A stretch of DNA of 64,000 nucleotides, taken from Moringa oleifera (taxonomy: Eukaryota; Streptophyta; Magnoliopsida; Brassicales; Moringaceae). Shown piece by piece: positions 1 to 13,012 of this stretch. The translations under genes were made by a program, and so were the position numbers. The stretch lies in assembly GCA_021397835.1 (NCBI GenBank), contig JAJFZO010000575.1, positions 1,803,001 to 1,867,000 of the forward strand. The letters are read 5' to 3'. The stretch's first letter is position 1. Each line of letters starts with the position of its first letter. The notes beneath the pieces were generated by a model. That model had not been told where the DNA came from. It did not search any database and saw only the letters and a list, made by a program, of their open reading frames with translations.

Positions 1-80
1 TTGTTATCCATGTAAATTATAAGTCTTGTTCCTCACTAGTGCTGAAATGCATACTGATCTCTGTGTTCTTGCTATTTTAG

Positions 81-1904
81 ATAATAAAAATGCTGCAACT
101 GGCACCAATTTGGGTGACAGAACCTGGAATAACTTTGAACTGGATGGATCATGTGGGGAGACAAAGCTGGGGACTGTTGGAAATGAAGCAAATGTGATCA
201 GAATGTTGAAACAAGCTCTTGAAGAAGAAAAAGCTGCTCGCACTGCCCTTTATCTGGAATTGGAAAAAGAGAGGGCTGCTGCTGCCACTGCTGCTGATGA
301 AGCCATGGCCATGATTTTGCGTCTGCAAGAGGACAAAGCTTCATTAGAAATGGAAGCAAGGCAGTATGAGAGGATGATAGAGGAAAAATTTGCCTATGAT
401 GAAGAAGAGATGGACATTATGAAAGAGATCCTTGTTAGGAGGGAGAGGGAGAATCATTTTCTAGAGAAAGAACTTACAGCTTATAGGGAGATGAATGTTT
501 TGGGGATCGAGACATCAGAAGTTGAATCAAATTATATGATAAATCAACTTGGTTCGAGTGAGCATTTACCTCTGGTACCACAACAGATAGCCAAAAGTAA
601 GGAAGTGGGAAGTTGGTCTCCAAATTATGAAGCTTCTTCTGCTGGGAAACAAAGTCTAACTCATGCTTCTGAGAATGAAATACTGCCAAGGAATAAAGGT
701 ATGGATCCTAGTTTATCCACATCACAAGCTGTGGTGCCAATCTTGGAGATAAGTACCGATTCATATGAAATAAGTTCTCTTAGTCAGCTTGAGAAAACTG
801 CAAATTTTGATGGGAAACGGATGGGAAAAGGAGATGATACGAATGTAAGTCAAGGATTGACAATGAAGACAGCCCAAACTAGTGACGCAATTGAAAAAAA
901 GAATTCCCATCACGAAGACAATCTGGAGAAAGATGCGAAACATAGAATTCAAGTAGGGACTGATAAATGTAGTTCGATGCTAGAGGAAGAACCCATTGTC
1001 TACGATGTTCATGTTATTGATGATAAAACTGAACTTCCCAAGAAAGAGAATGGAACAGAAGGTGGACGATTGAACTTTGCAGCTTCAGGTTTTGGGGTTT
1101 GGAGTGATGAGTCATTGAGTGAAACGGAGCCTGATATTGACAGAAGTAGTTTGAATATGGCTGGTGTGGCAGAGGACAGAACCCCTCTTTTTGACTCAGA
1201 GAGGAACTCTTCTTCAGTCGACCGTGAAAGGATGAAGATGGAGTCTGAAGTTGAATGGCTGAGGGAAAGGCTGCGAATGGTCCAGGAGGGGAAAGAGCAG
1301 TTGACATCTTCGGCAGAACAAAGAGAAAGGGTAAGTGCACAGTTGAAGCTCATGGAGGAGATAATGAACCAGCTTCGAGAGATTCAGGTGCTAAGAGAGC
1401 CTGTGCAGCAGGCTTCTTTACCTTCATCTTCCAAGGTGTGTCAAAAGGTTAAAATTTGCCCCTATCTAGACTATAACTGACATGAGGCTAGCAATTTTCT
1501 TCATCAAAGTCCTTTAATCATGGCTATCATATTCTAATCTCCTTGCGGTGTATTTCTTCTTTTATCCTACTGCCCCATTCCATATTGATGGAACCTCATA
1601 TACCCAAAATTTAATCTTATATGACGAGGGGAGAGACTTGAGTATCAGAGCTCAAACACAGCGTTGTGAGCAACTTAGAATGTGATAATAATGGGACTAA
1701 TAAGCAGTTCAATTAGTTACAATTTTAATAGTTTTCATTTACTTATGATAAGAACATGATAAATGTGAGGTTTTGGATTTTCTGTTTTATCTAATATGAA
1801 AGAAGATAGAAAATTAGATGAGGTGCATTTGCAGAAAACACAGGATTATGGACTAGATGAAGTGAATTGGCGTCGAAATCTAGAATGGCTTTTTGTAGAT
1901 GCAA

Positions 1905-1940
<36 letters not shown>

Positions 1941-2722
1941 AATCATTGTATGATTCTAAAGACAGTATATCCAAATTTGAGAGTGCTAGATTGAGAAGAA
2001 GAAATAAGGCTTTTGTTGAGTTAATTTGTATAAATGGCATATGCTGAGGAACTCACAAAAAAATTTGAGCCTTCCTAGATCTCTATATTCACATTGAATT
2101 AAGATGTATTTGATACATTTGACAATTTGAAAATGAGTTAAAATGAGATTGACCTGTCTGTAAAAATCTAGGTCAAGCTGAGTTCTGAACTTCACATCAA
2201 CAGTTCTATCTCTGTATGGTTACAAACTATTGTGTGACTGTGTTGTTCTGTCTTTGTTCTAGTGTATTGCAGTTGCCTAGAACTAGTGAGGATCATGTAT
2301 TCTCTGTTTTCAGGTGAACTTGAGTACAAGTTGATCAGAAAATGTAACAGGGGAAGCCCATGAAAGTGCCTAAACAATGCACTGTAAACATCAGATCCAG
2401 GAAGAATCCTTGTTTACTTTTTAGGTCTGCTTCTGTTCTCTATGGAATTGCTTCTGGTTTTCTGATTTGTTAAAACGATCTGTAAAGTCCACAGGTAATC
2501 ACCTGCAGTAGTTAGCCAAATCTGATTTCTATTTTCCGGGCTGTAAATACTTTTAAACATTTGATTTCTAGTAAACTACAAATGCTTAGAGAGCTGCTAG
2601 CTGAAAAGAATAAAGGAAAGAGCTTCATGACCCATCATTCTTCTCTTGTAGAATTCCTGCAGCAAATGGATGCAATCATGCGGGAGATTAAGAAAGAAAA
2701 AAATTCCGAAGAAGATAAGTGA
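81..2722 (+). CDS. GTD-binding (DUF593) myosin-binding protein, 5' end outside window
   Basis: Partial gene. An exon begins after an acceptor ending at 80, runs to about 1437 and joins a last exon at 2572-2722 (stop TGA 2720-2722). The joint needs a phase-2 donor (GT|GTGTCA), which is the least certain point. Near the start of the visible part is a heptad-rich coiled coil (about 200-500) with the family hallmarks ELEKERAAAATAADEAMAMI, LRLQEDKASLEMEARQY and the ending RREREN-FLEKEL. This is the GTD-binding domain, which in plants binds the globular tail of myosin XI on vesicles and organelles. A long acidic, serine-rich middle and a second short coiled coil (about 1220-1400) follow. The organisation resembles the MYOB5-7 branch. 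The N-terminus, which in some relatives carries a membrane segment, lies left of the window. Family assignment is firm; the exact member is not. Confidence 0.85.
1905..1937. repeat. Poly-G homopolymer, 33 G
   Basis: An uninterrupted run of 33 guanines in the 1.1-kb last intron of the myosin-binding-protein gene. A run this long is rare in plant nuclear DNA and is both unstable and hard to sequence, so its exact length is uncertain. Confidence 0.95.
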
Positions 2723-4600
2723 AAATAATGACACTGTCATGAATGTTTCCAGAGTAGAATAAAGTATCTTGCATGTTATCTAAAGGATTGGATCTCAAGC
2801 ATTATGATAAAGAAAAACATGATCTTTTAGCCCCCGTGTTCTGGTTCATGCCCCACAAAAAAGTGATCCCTCTAAATGGAGCCAGATCAATCCTCTTGGG
2901 TTTTTTTTTTTTGATGATTTTGCAAAAGCCAATTACTAACTTAAGAGTCAAAGTTTCCCTTTTTGTTTAACACATCTTGTGAATTTCTGATCTTGCAAAT
3001 CTGAATTTTACCTAATTTGAGTTAAATTCTCTTCCAAAATTATATTAATATTAAAAAAATCATATGATAAAATTATCTTTCAACATGCTCCCGGTGAATA
3101 TTAATCAAGTATCGACAAAGTTGGAATTTGAATACTTATATAACTATCATAATTGTCATCAACATCTACTTCAATCATTGGTAACAATCAAATAATCACA
3201 TTAATCGTAATTGTCATCAAGATCTCTTTTAATCATTGCTTAAATACTGTTAGGTAATATAATCTTTCTCCAAGGCAAAAACAAGAGAATTTTCCGTGTT
3301 AAGACTTAATGATTCCCCCAATAGAACATGCTCTGTTTTGTCTAATGATATCGAAAGAAAACAAAACGTTGCATGCCATCATGTTAATTTCACTATTCGG
3401 GGTTTGAAGGTGAGCAAGTAACGTACCTCACCTCTGTCTGTTCACTGTCACTTTGACACGACATGCGTGAAACACGCTCCGTCTCTTGTCCCTGGCTCTG
3501 TGTCGCTCCTGTCTGCGCTGCTCCTCGCTGTGAAGTCCGCAATCGCGGGAGCTAACTAAGGTGTTGACGAACCTTGCCTTTTTAACTCCACCACCCAAAT
3601 TGCCACTCGCCTGCTGTCTATCATTGTCCACTCAAATAAGTTATGGAATTATTGAAAAAAGAAAAAACAGTTTTGATTTAATATGGAGTCCACATATTAT
3701 TAAATTTAAAAATTTATAAATATATAAAAAAAATTGAGTTATATTTGATTTGTTACATTTGAAAAATTAATTAATATATATTTCAATAAGGTCTAATTTT
3801 AATAATATCAAAAAATTTAATAATTCAAGATATTTAAATTCAAAATCTTATGAAAGAAAACGTGACTTGAAATATTTCACAAATACAAAATAAATAATCA
3901 AATTATTATTATAATTTTTTAAAAAAATTGATATTAAAAAATTTATATGATTAAAATTTACTAAAAAAAGGAAAACAAAAATTGTTCAAATTGAAGAGAT
4001 AATTTTTTAATAATTTTAATAATGAAAATATCTTTTATTTTTACAATATTAAAGTAAAATTTAAATTTAAATATATAATTAATCTAATCTGTATATTTAT
4101 AATTTAAATTAAAAATGAGATAATTAAAAAATTAATATTAATTTTTTAATAATAAATAATTTGATATAAATAAAATAATATGAAGTAATTTAATTATTAA
4201 AAAAGTTGTATAAATTTACTCAAAAGCAACATAATGCCTAAAAAGGAACAAAAGGGCGATGTTTTTGGAAAGTGATTTTAATGATTTTGATCTTAGATGT
4301 ATGGAATTATATTGAAAACCTCCCTATGATTTTCAAACCAATCCTTTTTATTAAATGATTGTGATAACATTAAAACCAAAGTAATAAAAGAAAGATATCA
4401 ACATTAGGAATGTCAGTCTTATTAAACTATAGAATATTAAACACAATTAATAATTTATTTCTATAATTAATTAATTATTTAAGTGGTTATTTTCTAATAG
4501 TATTTAAATGTAGTTACCTGAATAGGTACACCTATCGATATGAATAAATAAATTTACCTTAAATGAAGCCCATAACGATCATAACAAAATCTTGGTAAAA
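2723..4600. other. Intergenic: 3' flank of the first gene, then AT-rich spacer
   Basis: The 3'UTR of the myosin-binding-protein gene probably ends before about 3000. From 3430 to 3630 there is a more GC-balanced stretch with no recognisable coding content. From about 3650 to 4600 the sequence is very AT-rich with many A and T runs. I see no gene here. Confidence 0.6.
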
Positions 4601-4640
4601 AGAAAGTCTATGTCCCCCGGAACGCAGCAAATGGTGGGCT

Positions 4641-4876
4641 CCACGTCACGGCCCATACACAAGTGGCCTCCTTGTTGGCGCACGTGGTCTGTTCTCTTTT
4701 TTCGAATTCCTAAAGCGCCACGTAATCATGACTCCCCTTGTAGATCCGAATCACCTTCACCGACTCCACGTGGTAAACCCGCGTGGTTGCCGACGTGGCA
4801 TGCAGTACACTTCTTGCTTCGTCCCTTGAAGAAGAAGAAATTGAAAGAAAATTCTGCGGGGGCCGCCCGTTACGTG
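4641..4876. promoter_or_regulatory. Cluster of six ACGT cores (G-box/ABRE-like) upstream of the SFH gene
   Basis: ACGT cores occur at 4643, 4682, 4720, 4768, 4793 and 4872. Those at 4681-4686 and 4767-4772 are perfect palindromic CACGTG G-boxes, and others read CCACGTC, CCACGTA and GACGTGGC. ACGT cores are binding sites for plant bZIP and bHLH factors (ABF/ABI5, HY5, PIF). The island of higher GC in an AT-rich surround and its position about 0.5 kb before the inferred SFH leader support a promoter role. Response to ABA or light is inference. Confidence 0.55.
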
Positions 4877-5411
4877 CGGGTACAGTGAACATCACAGCGA
4901 CCACCTAATTCTCTGCCTACCCTCCTGCCTCCGTTAAGAAACGGCAACTGACACCTCCCCAACTCCCCACGAACTCATACGAAGAACTAAAACCTGACGG
5001 AGCTGTCCACCTGATAGTGAAGCCACAGCGCCCCTTTCACGCTTTATCTCTCTACAAGCGCTCTTGAAAACGACATTCTCGTCTCTCTTTCTCTCTGTGT
5101 AACCGAAAGCTACTCAAGCTACGTTCCTTAGCGGACTTTCACTCTTTATGTTGTAATTTTATAGTATTATTTCAGGAGACAAAAGGTTTAACCAGAGAGA
5201 GAATAACTTCTGAAAGCAACCTTTTGTTTCCAGAGAAAAAGCTCGCTCCGTAACCTAAAGCAAAAACCATATCAGCTGTGTGTTTATAGATATGTATATG
5301 CGCTCACGCATTCATATATAGAGGAAAAGAGAGCGTAAGCTTTTCTTTTCTTTTCTTTTGTGTGTGAGCGAATATAGCTGCAACATCCGCGTGATTGCGG
5401 GTACCCTGAAG

Positions 5412-5737
5412 GTAATTCGATTCGTTCGATCATCTTTTTTTTTTGGTGGAGATGAGTTTAATAAATTAATTGAAGATTGTTTGATGTTCTAATGTTTCGT
5501 TGATCTTCATTACCGGATCTGATGATGGTCTGTTCGGTGTTAATTTTGATTAGTTTTTATTTTTGATGATGCGAAATCTCACAAGTTACCTTGTCGATTT
5601 TAAGTGAATTTTCGATAAAGCTTGTTGTTTTCTGTGTCAACGAGTTTTAGCAGGGAATCTTGCAAACCAACGAGATCTTTCATTTATCGTGTATTGTTTC
5701 AGAGATTTCTGATGTTTTTTCTTCTGGTTTGATGCAG
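5412..5737 (+). other. 5'UTR intron of the SFH gene
   Basis: A leader exon ends at 5411 before GTAATT, and the next exon begins at 5738 after TGCAG, giving a 326-nt intron just before the start codon. The leader upstream (about 5050-5411) is CT/GA-rich and holds a 10-codon upstream ORF at 5292-5321, which could reduce translation. Boundaries are inferred from splice consensus only. Confidence 0.55.
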
Positions 5738-5774
5738 ATACGTTGTGGATTCAACTTTAGGCATATCACACACA

Positions 5775-8700
5775 ATGCCAGGTAATTTCACTCATAAGTT
5801 TGCAAAATCTGGATATAAATTGTGCAGGAAGTTATTTAAATTCATTGATTTTCTTTTAGGAGAGATAATTTCCGTCCAGGAAAATGAGAAGGGTAAGTTC
5901 TTCGATATCGAGACCTCTGAGGACGAGAAGCGAAGAACTCGTGCCAGATCTCTGAGGAAGAAAGCAATGAATGCTTCAACCAAATTGACGCACACTCTTA
6001 GAAAAAGGGGGAAGCGAGTAGCTGATTGCCGATATGCGGCAATTTCTATAGAAGATGTTAGAGATGCGGAGGAGGAAGAATCGGTGAATGTCTTTCGGCA
6101 AGCATTGATTGCCAAAGATCTACTTCCTTATCGTCATGATGATTACCACACTATGTTGAGGTAATGCTACAGGTTATACGCAGTTAAGTGTCTATATGTG
6201 ACCCTTATTGAACTAATATGCAGACTAGTGTTTAGAAAAGTAATTGAGATTGTTCAATAGCTAGTACTAGGGTTATATGAAATTTTTGATTAGGTAGATG
6301 AAATCAATAAGATTTGCATGCACAAATTTATGAGTATGTAATGTGATTTTGATAAATTAGCAAATCATATGACATAAATAGCAAACTAGTGGTTTTTTGT
6401 AGAGTCGCAATACTTCTCCAAGAAGTGCCAAATTGGCAATAGAAGCAACCTGAATTTGTTCCTTCATCTAATGGTGCAAGCATGAAAGTTCAGAAACCGG
6501 CATTAATATGGAATCGCATTACTGATGTTGGCATTCCCAACCATCCAGTAGTATGGTTATTTTGTTCATTCTGGATTATTTAATATTGATGGCTTATTTA
6601 GGCATGAGTTGTAAGGACATCAGGATACACTAAAATAACCAGCAAATAGTGTTGAATTAATGCAACTGAGAGAAGTTTGTTCCTGTGCTGTCTGTTTCTG
6701 TGTTTTGTAAGGTATAATTCTAAATGTGTTAGGACTCCCTTTCTTCTTACCACTGTCCTGCTCTTTCCCTCTGCATGGAGCAACTCAATTTTACTCATCA
6801 AAATTAGGCTGTAAGAACCTAATCTTGAAGAATATAGAAGGTTAGCCTTCAAGAGAATTTGGATTTTGTTGATGCAGATTTTTAAAAGCAAGGAAGTTTG
6901 ACCTCGATAAAACTGTCCAGATGTGGGCAGAAATGCTAAACTGGAGGAAAGAGAATGGAGTAGATTCTATCTTGCAGGTACAAGAGCCTTATCTTCTCTT
7001 CTAACTTTTGATAAACAGAACTTCCACTATTATAGATATATGATTTGGTAATTGGCTGATAGTTGGAGACCTTGCTTCTCTACAGTCAACTCCGAAAATT
7101 CACAACTGAGAGATTTAGAATTTGTGCCAATTGTTGTTGAAAGGTTACTAGCCAGCCTTTTGTGTTAGTGGTGCTATTTAATTTAATATTTTGATATTTT
7201 AACCATCACCATTATTTGATGGTGCATGTTCAGGATTTTGTATACGATGAACATGAACAAGTTCAGTGCTGTTATCCTCATGGTTACCATGGCATAGACA
7301 AAGAGGGTCGACCTGTTTACATTGAACAGATAGGCCAAATTGAACCCAGTAAACTAATGAGGGTTACCACAGTGGACCGGTTCTTGAGATATCATGTTCA
7401 GGGGTTTGAGAAGGCTTTTGTTGAGAAGTTTCCAGCATGTTCCATTGCAGCCAAGAGGCACATTGATTCTACAATAACTGTACTGGACGTCCATGGAATG
7501 GTCGGTGTCTTTTGCTATTCTGCACATTGCATGTGTTCTGTGCGATACTGTTATCTCTTATTATTTTCTTAATTTTGCAGAACTGGATGAGCTTTGGCAA
7601 GATTGCCCATGATATTGTCATGCGCATGCAGAAAATTGATGGTGACAACTACCCCGAGGTTGCTTAAATGTTATATTAAACTAAGGAAAAAGATTATCTA
7701 ATTTATTGGTGCCTACACTCAAAGATTGTTACTGATATTAGCTTACAATGAGCAGACATTACATCAGATGTATATTGTTAATGCTGGAAGTGGATTCAAA
7801 TTGCTCTGGAACACAGCAAAAGGCTTTCTTGACCCCAGAACTACTGCAAAGATACATGTATGAGATTATCGATATATGTACTTCTTTTTCTTTTTTTTTT
7901 TTTTTAATTTGGGTGGTTTTGAACTGATCCAAAAGTTTTATTTGTTTTTATTCCACAGGTTCTTGGAAACAAATTCCATAGTAAACTGTTGGAGGTTATA
8001 GACTCGAGGTTTGTTTTCTTCTCTACCATCAGTTCAATGCTGTATTATCATTTAGTGGTTTTTTGTCTTACAAATATCTTCTTAAAACAGCCAATTGCCT
8101 AATTTTCTCGGTGGAACTTGTTCCTGCCCAAATGAAGGTGGATGCATGAGATCAGACAAGGGGCCCTGGAAGGATCCAAAAATAATGAAAGTATGATCTT
8201 AGTCATTAATAGGTTCCAGTCAGCTGGCATTCGGCAGCCTGTTCATTGTTTTCAAATATTTGTATTGTTTTAGTTGTAATATTCGGACTAATAATTGATA
8301 TCTTATATGTTTTCTGTGTCTGAAAAATTATATCACTACCTATTTTTCTATTTGCAGCTGGTTCACTGTGGAGATGCAATTTATTTGAGGAAAATGAGAA
8401 GTTCCTCCAATAGTGATAATTTAAAAGTTCAATTTACCTCTCATGTTAAGTGTTTTTCAACCTCAACCTCAACCTCTTAGTTTATCTTTGATCACTCATC
8501 TAGCCATGTATCTCATTTTACACCTCCTTGACTCTTTTTGCAGGATAAAAGTAGTGAAATATCTTCCATTGCTTCAGGAGCAGATCTGAGGACAAACACT
8601 TCAAGCTTAACGCTTACTGATGAGGTTTCAGAATTTATTGAATCTTTTCATTTACAGCTACTCTTTTAACTAAAATGGTATAATTTCAGTCCATGTATTA

Positions 8701-11700
8701 TAAACAGCGGATCTTAGTACTGAATTTATGGCTGGTTTAAAGAGGTAACGAATTTATCTTAAGGTTAAAAGCATAAAGATTACAGAAAGCATAGCATATC
8801 AGGAGCAAATAAGGTTTGTCTTGCACGAATCATTGTCTTCCTCGACATTGGGGCTTGCTGGTGCTTCTCCACAACCATTCTTAAATATGCATGCTTTTGG
8901 AATTTGACTCTTTGAGCACATTTATGCCACTTAAGTTTAACCAAATAATGCAAAATAAGTAAAGAACATAGCAGCAAGTTGATAGAGCTTTAGACCTGTT
9001 ACTTGGTGGATATAACTAGGAGGTAAATTGTGACTAGAATCAGTTGAATCTAATGGAATTCTCTCAATATTCATCTTAAAATCATACATTTAAGATTCAT
9101 CTATAGGATACCGCTGGTTGTAGTCCATGGATTTTTGTGCCATCTTTCTGAGGTTTGAGAACATTTTACTGTAGACAAATATGAATGAATTGATGGACAG
9201 CACAGTGGCAAAATTAGTATCCTGGAACTGAATATTGAACTTGAACCTTGGTTTGTCATGAGCCTCAAATAACAATATCTCTAGTTCTGTATTTGTTTAC
9301 GTGAGTTAATGAAAGTGTAGTTTTAGGAGCTCAGAATGATACTCTATCAGACTATATTCTAATTTGGGTGATGAATATGAAGCTGTAACTCTATGTCTAT
9401 AAGTTTCAAATTTTCATGATAACTTCAATTGGGCTTTGGTTGCCCACCATTTCTATGGGTCAATTGAAGTTTGAATCATTAATTGCTTTGAATTTTGTTC
9501 TGTAGGACTAATTATTACTGACCCTGCTCTGCTTGATAGGAGTGGTTCCGATTCATCATTCTTTATAAAATGTCTTTTTTATCCCTTCTACAAGAATAAA
9601 GAAAATCCTCATTCTGTAGGTTATGGATTTTGTTGCAGGCATGGTTAGTTTTGAAATCAAGTTTATCCAACACAACTTGGTAGTCAAATGAATGTTAAGC
9701 ATGTTCATATTACCTACTAAGCATGTACGTGGGAGGCACCGCCTTGGTGCTAATTATATTAAATATATAATTATATATTTTTTGTTTCTTAGAAGTATAT
9801 AAATAATGTATTGTCTGCTAACCATAGTTTCTTGGGTATCTAGGGCCGCGGGGTTCTGAATTGCATGTGATTGAGGATGAATGATCATATGATTTGTGGT
9901 ATTATCGAACAAATCAAGTAAAATAAGTAGTTGATTAAGAATTAGCATCACGGGAGCTTTAGTAAATGTCAATGTTAAGAAACGAAGAATTGCATACTTG
10001 CGCTTTGATACGAGATGAAGGATACTGTTCTGCTCTAAAATCACTTCACCAAATTCTTTATTATCAAAAGACAAAGGCTTCCTATCTTCTCACTGTCTAA
10101 CGAATGAATGAAGCATGCTGGTTGGACATTTATAGAAAGCCAGAATAACCAAAATGTTATTTTAAAGAAACAGAATCATATAATCTCATAAAAGTTCTTA
10201 TGAAACTAATCTGATTATAACTTTTAAGATTATCGTTTTTGCAGCATACATGCTCATTACAGAGGCTGTGATACCTTATATGCATCAGTTATAATTTTAA
10301 TTTGGATTTCCGATAATTATCTACTGAACTATGCTCGAACATGTCAACTTGTCAAAATGGATGTCTCTGTATTTCTGAACATGCGGCTGCAGCACAATGT
10401 AATGTTTGGATTTCTTCTATTGACCAGTTAAAATATTGTTTTTTGTGCCTTTATCTTAGGGAAGGATGAGTTATGCTGCCTCAATCTCCAATTTTGTAGA
10501 ACCGGCTCATGTTACAAGAAATCAAGATTCTAATTCAACAAGTATGTGAACACTAAGCTTTACTACAAAAACTTTCTCTGCATGATTAACTAGTTTCATG
10601 AGGGTATTTTAAGATTTACTTGTGAAATAATTTTGCGTTGTGTTGATAGTCCTGCATAAACTTGGTCCATAAGCATGTTTTGAAGAACCTTTATTTTCCA
10701 GCACAGAAATTCCAAGTGTATTTAAACAAATGTAGGCCAATAAATAAGATGTCTTCCTTGTTGCTTGCACTTGATGTGATAGACCATGAATTCTGACCTT
10801 AATTTTGTGTTCTTCTAACTCATTTTCTAATTGAAAAACTTTTAATTTGGTGATTGCGTGAGAGTTCTTCATTTTACTGTTTATAATGTGAAGTAGATTG
10901 ATACATCACAAAAGTAGTTCTTTCTGGACTAATCTGTTGAAGTTATTTGTAAGTTCTTATGTTAGCCAAAAGGTTTCGTTAATCTTTTTCTTTTTGAGCC
11001 AAAATGCCTCATCAGATATGATAACCTGGTCTTTATCAAGCTTTAAGTTCTTAATTGGTGTCTTCTTACAGATAATTTAACCAATAAAGTTGTCTCACAG
11101 AGGCTGCCAAAGAATTCGATTCACCTTGTAACGAGTTTAGCGGTCTCTTTCGTACTCAAATTGTTAGCTTGTATATGTCTTCTGCTTCCATTGTTGAAGA
11201 GATTATTTCCCGTACAACATGAAAAAAACCAAATAGAGAATCAAATGAGACCCCAGTTGGCAGATTCAACTCCTCAACGACGTATTTCACCTGCAATGCG
11301 AGAGGATTCATTCCATCCATGTTGGCAGAGGCTGCAACATTTAGAAGGACTGGTGGCTGAGCTGTTCAACAAACCTACAAAAATTCCTCCAGAGAAAGAG
11401 GATATGCTTCTTGAATCACTGAATCGCATTAGGTCTATAGAACAAGATTTACAGAGGACGAAAAAAGTAAGATCCCCCATCTTTTGCACAGAAACCAGTT
11501 TGTTGCCTGATTATAGGAAGTAACCTACTGTGACTTTGCTTTGATTTTGTGTAGGCACTACTTGCAACTGCATCAAAACAAGTGGAGCTTGCTGAATCAA
11601 TGGAAAATTTAAAAGAAAGCAGCTCAACAGTAAGTTCCAGCTACCTTTAAATGGAAAAAAGATTACCTAATTATGAGTAATGTTAATTATGGGGTCTCTG

Positions 11701-13012
11701 AACAGAGGCCATTGTTTACCTGTGAAGAAGTAACTTAATAAAGCTTGTCTGGTCCAATTACTTTGTCCAGCTGTTAATATTGTTATTCTAGCTAAATGGT
11801 TTGACTAATATCCTTGGTAAGAAGTTTAAATACCTTTAAAATATTTTAAAAGTTATAATTTTACGTGTGCGCTGTTGTAGATGAGCATATGCTTCAAATG
11901 CGGGGTCCTTAGTTTGCTACTAACTCATACACTGAAGAATTTGGAACATAGGGAGCAAAAGTACATTGTGTCAGTAGTGCACCTGCTGGTGGAAAAGGGT
12001 AGCTCTGATTGAATTCATGTTTTTCTTTTTCTTCCAGCAGCTGATTGAATTCATGTTGTAGTCTGTTAAACGAAGTTATAAACTTCACAGCAATACTTTT
12101 AGAAGATATTGCCAGTAGCAAGCCGAACAAGGGGAGAGTACTTTTCACCAAGAATTACAAGACTTTATTATATATTATTTCCGTGAACCTCTGAGTATGT
12201 GAGTGCATTTGCTTAGTCTTAGTTTTCTCTAGCATATTAAATTAGATTTGGTAAAACAACCCAAAAAAAAAAAAAGAAAAAAGGAAAACAGAAGTCGTTT
12301 TCAATATATTTCCTTTGAGCACCATCTTGCCTAGGTTTTTGTTTACTATAATTCAATTTCTAACTATGATACCATTAGATTCTAGATTCCTTTCTTCTTT
12401 TTGCATTGCAGGAGAGAAGAACCATGTAATATGAAAATTGCAAAGAACAACATAAAAGTGAGGCTTACTTTGTGAAAAATCTTAAAACCTTATCGTGTGC
12501 ATGAAGAGAGAGAGAGAGAGTGAGCTTATGATTTTTGAAGAGGTTAAATTCTTTCCCAAGTTTCCTGGTGTTGAAGCATGCTTATTGTTATCTTCTTTCT
12601 TCTAACAGTCATTCTGACTATCAATAAATACTTTGACTAGATTTGGAGGGACTTCGGGCAATCTTTTGATATTGTGAAATTTCTGCATGTGTGTGTGTCT
12701 TAGGATAAGCATGAATCCTAGTGCTCCAGAAATTTTAGTACCAATTCTTTACCTTTCTTGATATGAGCTGTAGAAGTACCATTGTTTATTTTCTGTCATT
12801 TTCTCCTCTAGTATTGATAATCTGAGGCACTGTTGAGTTTGTTTAACTTAGATATAGTTTTTGTGGTTTTGCCGTATTTTGTTATGTTCCCTTATTATAG
12901 ATGGAAGCAAAGAGAAATAACAACAAAGTCCTAATTGTCTTTGGCTTTACTGTTGCAGGGAATGAGCTCTTGCTGGCCAAGACACTGCAAATATTTTCCC
13001 CCAGAAAGATGA
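5775..13012 (+). CDS. SFH9: SEC14-like phosphatidylinositol/phosphatidylcholine transfer protein (SFH, SEC14-nodulin type)
   Basis: Thirteen coding exons: 5775-6160 (with an optional 78-nt internal intron, 5782-5859), 6878-6977, 7234-7500, 7581-7658, 7756-7857, 7959-8008, 8091-8190, 8358-8444, 8544-8624, 10460-10541, 11072-11466, 11555-11629 and 12959-13012. The product is 592 aa if 5782-5859 is spliced, or 618 aa if retained. A basic N-terminal region ([18 protein letters not shown]) precedes the CRAL-TRIO N segment ([16 protein letters not shown]) and the lipid-binding SEC14 fold ([63 protein letters not shown]). The C-terminal part has a hydrophobic stretch ([20 protein letters not shown]), a coiled coil and a terminal [14 protein letters not shown]. 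Such proteins exchange PI and PC and stimulate phosphoinositide synthesis on membranes. The symbol rests on resemblance to the Arabidopsis SFH9 branch and on synteny, so the exact orthologue is tentative. Confidence 0.88.
9421..9471. repeat. Short inverted repeat in SFH intron 9
   Basis: Perfect 11-bp arms AACTTCAATTG (9421-9431) and CAATTGAAGTT (9461-9471) with a 29-nt loop, inside the 1.8-kb intron between 8624 and 10460. The stem is too short for a miRNA precursor. The rest of this intron is unremarkable AT-rich DNA with no recognisable insertion. Confidence 0.6.

Noticed and set aside
3428..4904. Short ORFs upstream of the SFH gene (for example 98 codons at 4592-4888)
   Set aside because: They lie in the GC island with ACGT elements, show no family resemblance and are better explained as promoter and leader DNA.
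9421..9471. Inverted repeat as a possible miRNA precursor
   Set aside because: The stem is only 11 bp with a large loop, too short for plant miRNA processing.
9754..10074. 106-codon minus ORF in SFH intron 9, possible transposon remnant
   Set aside because: No reverse transcriptase, integrase or transposase motif and no terminal repeats or target-site duplication were seen.
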